NCBI GenBank assembly: GCA_016209525.1
Contig: JACQWK010000754.1
Coordinates: 1-41,581 of the forward strand
Source of the DNA: Verrucomicrobiota bacterium
GTDB lineage: Bacteria > Verrucomicrobiota > Verrucomicrobiia > Limisphaerales > SIBE01
DNA length: 41,581 bases
Direction: 5' to 3'
Positions 41,397-41,581 of the stretch are shown here, one piece after another; the first letter of the stretch is position 1; each line of letters starts with the position of its first letter. The notes below the pieces were generated by a model. That model was not told the origin of the DNA. It made no database searches and was given only the letters and a program-made list of their open reading frames with translations. The translations under genes were made by a program, and so were the position numbers.

Positions 41397-41581
41397 CAGT
41401 CTGAGATTGATCGAGGCCGAATATTCGGGAGTTTTGCCCGGGTGTCGAGTTTTCAGTCGTTGGTGAGGTTTCGATGGGCGCATCTTGACGCTGCCACCGA
41501 ATCGCCAACGGCGTGACTCCCACTCCTACACGATGTGGAGGAGTGGGCCGGGGAGAGGCGGAGCGTTTCATCCAGCACATC

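Overview
The window is a GC-rich stretch of a heterotrophic bacterial chromosome. The gene content suggests a soil or freshwater Verrucomicrobiota member, probably Limisphaerales/Pedosphaera-like. The clues are secreted Gfo/Idh/MocA oxidoreductases, a RhaT-type transporter, a lone pseudopilin with an [12 protein letters not shown] signature, membrane-anchored HEAT-repeat proteins, a DUF5107 protein, secreted beta-helix/concanavalin proteins whose C-termini resemble the 'lvWtp...FFRl/YYRa' tail common in that phylum, and intergenic regions full of hairpin repeats. This taxonomy is inferred from style, not from a marker gene. No phage, plasmid or CRISPR feature was seen.

Layout. (1) 1-6 kb, minus strand: a sugar-catabolism cluster of Gfo/Idh/MocA oxidoreductase, uroporphyrinogen-decarboxylase-like protein, AraA/FucI-type isomerase and RhaT symporter. 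(2) 6-9.3 kb, plus strand: a large secreted beta-helix/ricin/Fn3/concanavalin protein. (3) 9.5-15.4 kb, minus strand: C69 dipeptidase behind a pseudopilin, a HEAT-repeat protein, and a small secreted Tyr-rich protein. (4) 15.5-15.65 kb: a clear miniature transposable element with 14-bp terminal inverted repeats and a 9-bp target duplication; an inverted second copy opens the window. (5) 16-18.9 kb, minus strand: a methyltransferase, a candidate selenoprotein and a Uma2 nuclease. (6) 19.1-27.1 kb, minus strand: a copper/silver-type CusCBA efflux operon with a tandem TRASH-like metal-binding protein, a small Cys-rich protein and a four-helix-bundle (S23/IVP) protein, four of the junctions being tightly packed or overlapping. 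(7) 27.3-36.3 kb, minus strand: a second Gfo/Idh/MocA protein, a second HEAT protein, a DUF5107 protein, a secreted lectin-like protein and a large aromatic-motif lipoprotein. (8) 36.6 kb: tRNA-Ser(GGA). (9) 36.9-40 kb: an enolase-superfamily enzyme divergent from an alpha/beta hydrolase, both apparently exported. (10) 40.3-41.4 kb, minus strand: purM.

The most interesting gene is at 17057-18334. It looks like two genes separated by an in-frame TGA, but the TGA lies exactly at the second redox position of a thioredoxin-like C-x-x-C (C63-V-P-TGA66). Both sides are intact, and 25 nt downstream there is a hairpin fitting the bacterial SECIS pattern. I read it as one 425-residue exported selenoprotein: thioredoxin-like CxxU domain, CxxCH haem-c motif, then two PDZ domains.

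The second theme is repeats. Intergenic space is filled with at least five families of 70-150-nt inverted-repeat-bounded units. Short degenerate tandem arrays of 7- or 8-nt units, resembling cyanobacterial STRRs, also occur, with a different unit sequence at each locus. Several lie in frame inside conserved genes (czcA/cusA, purM).
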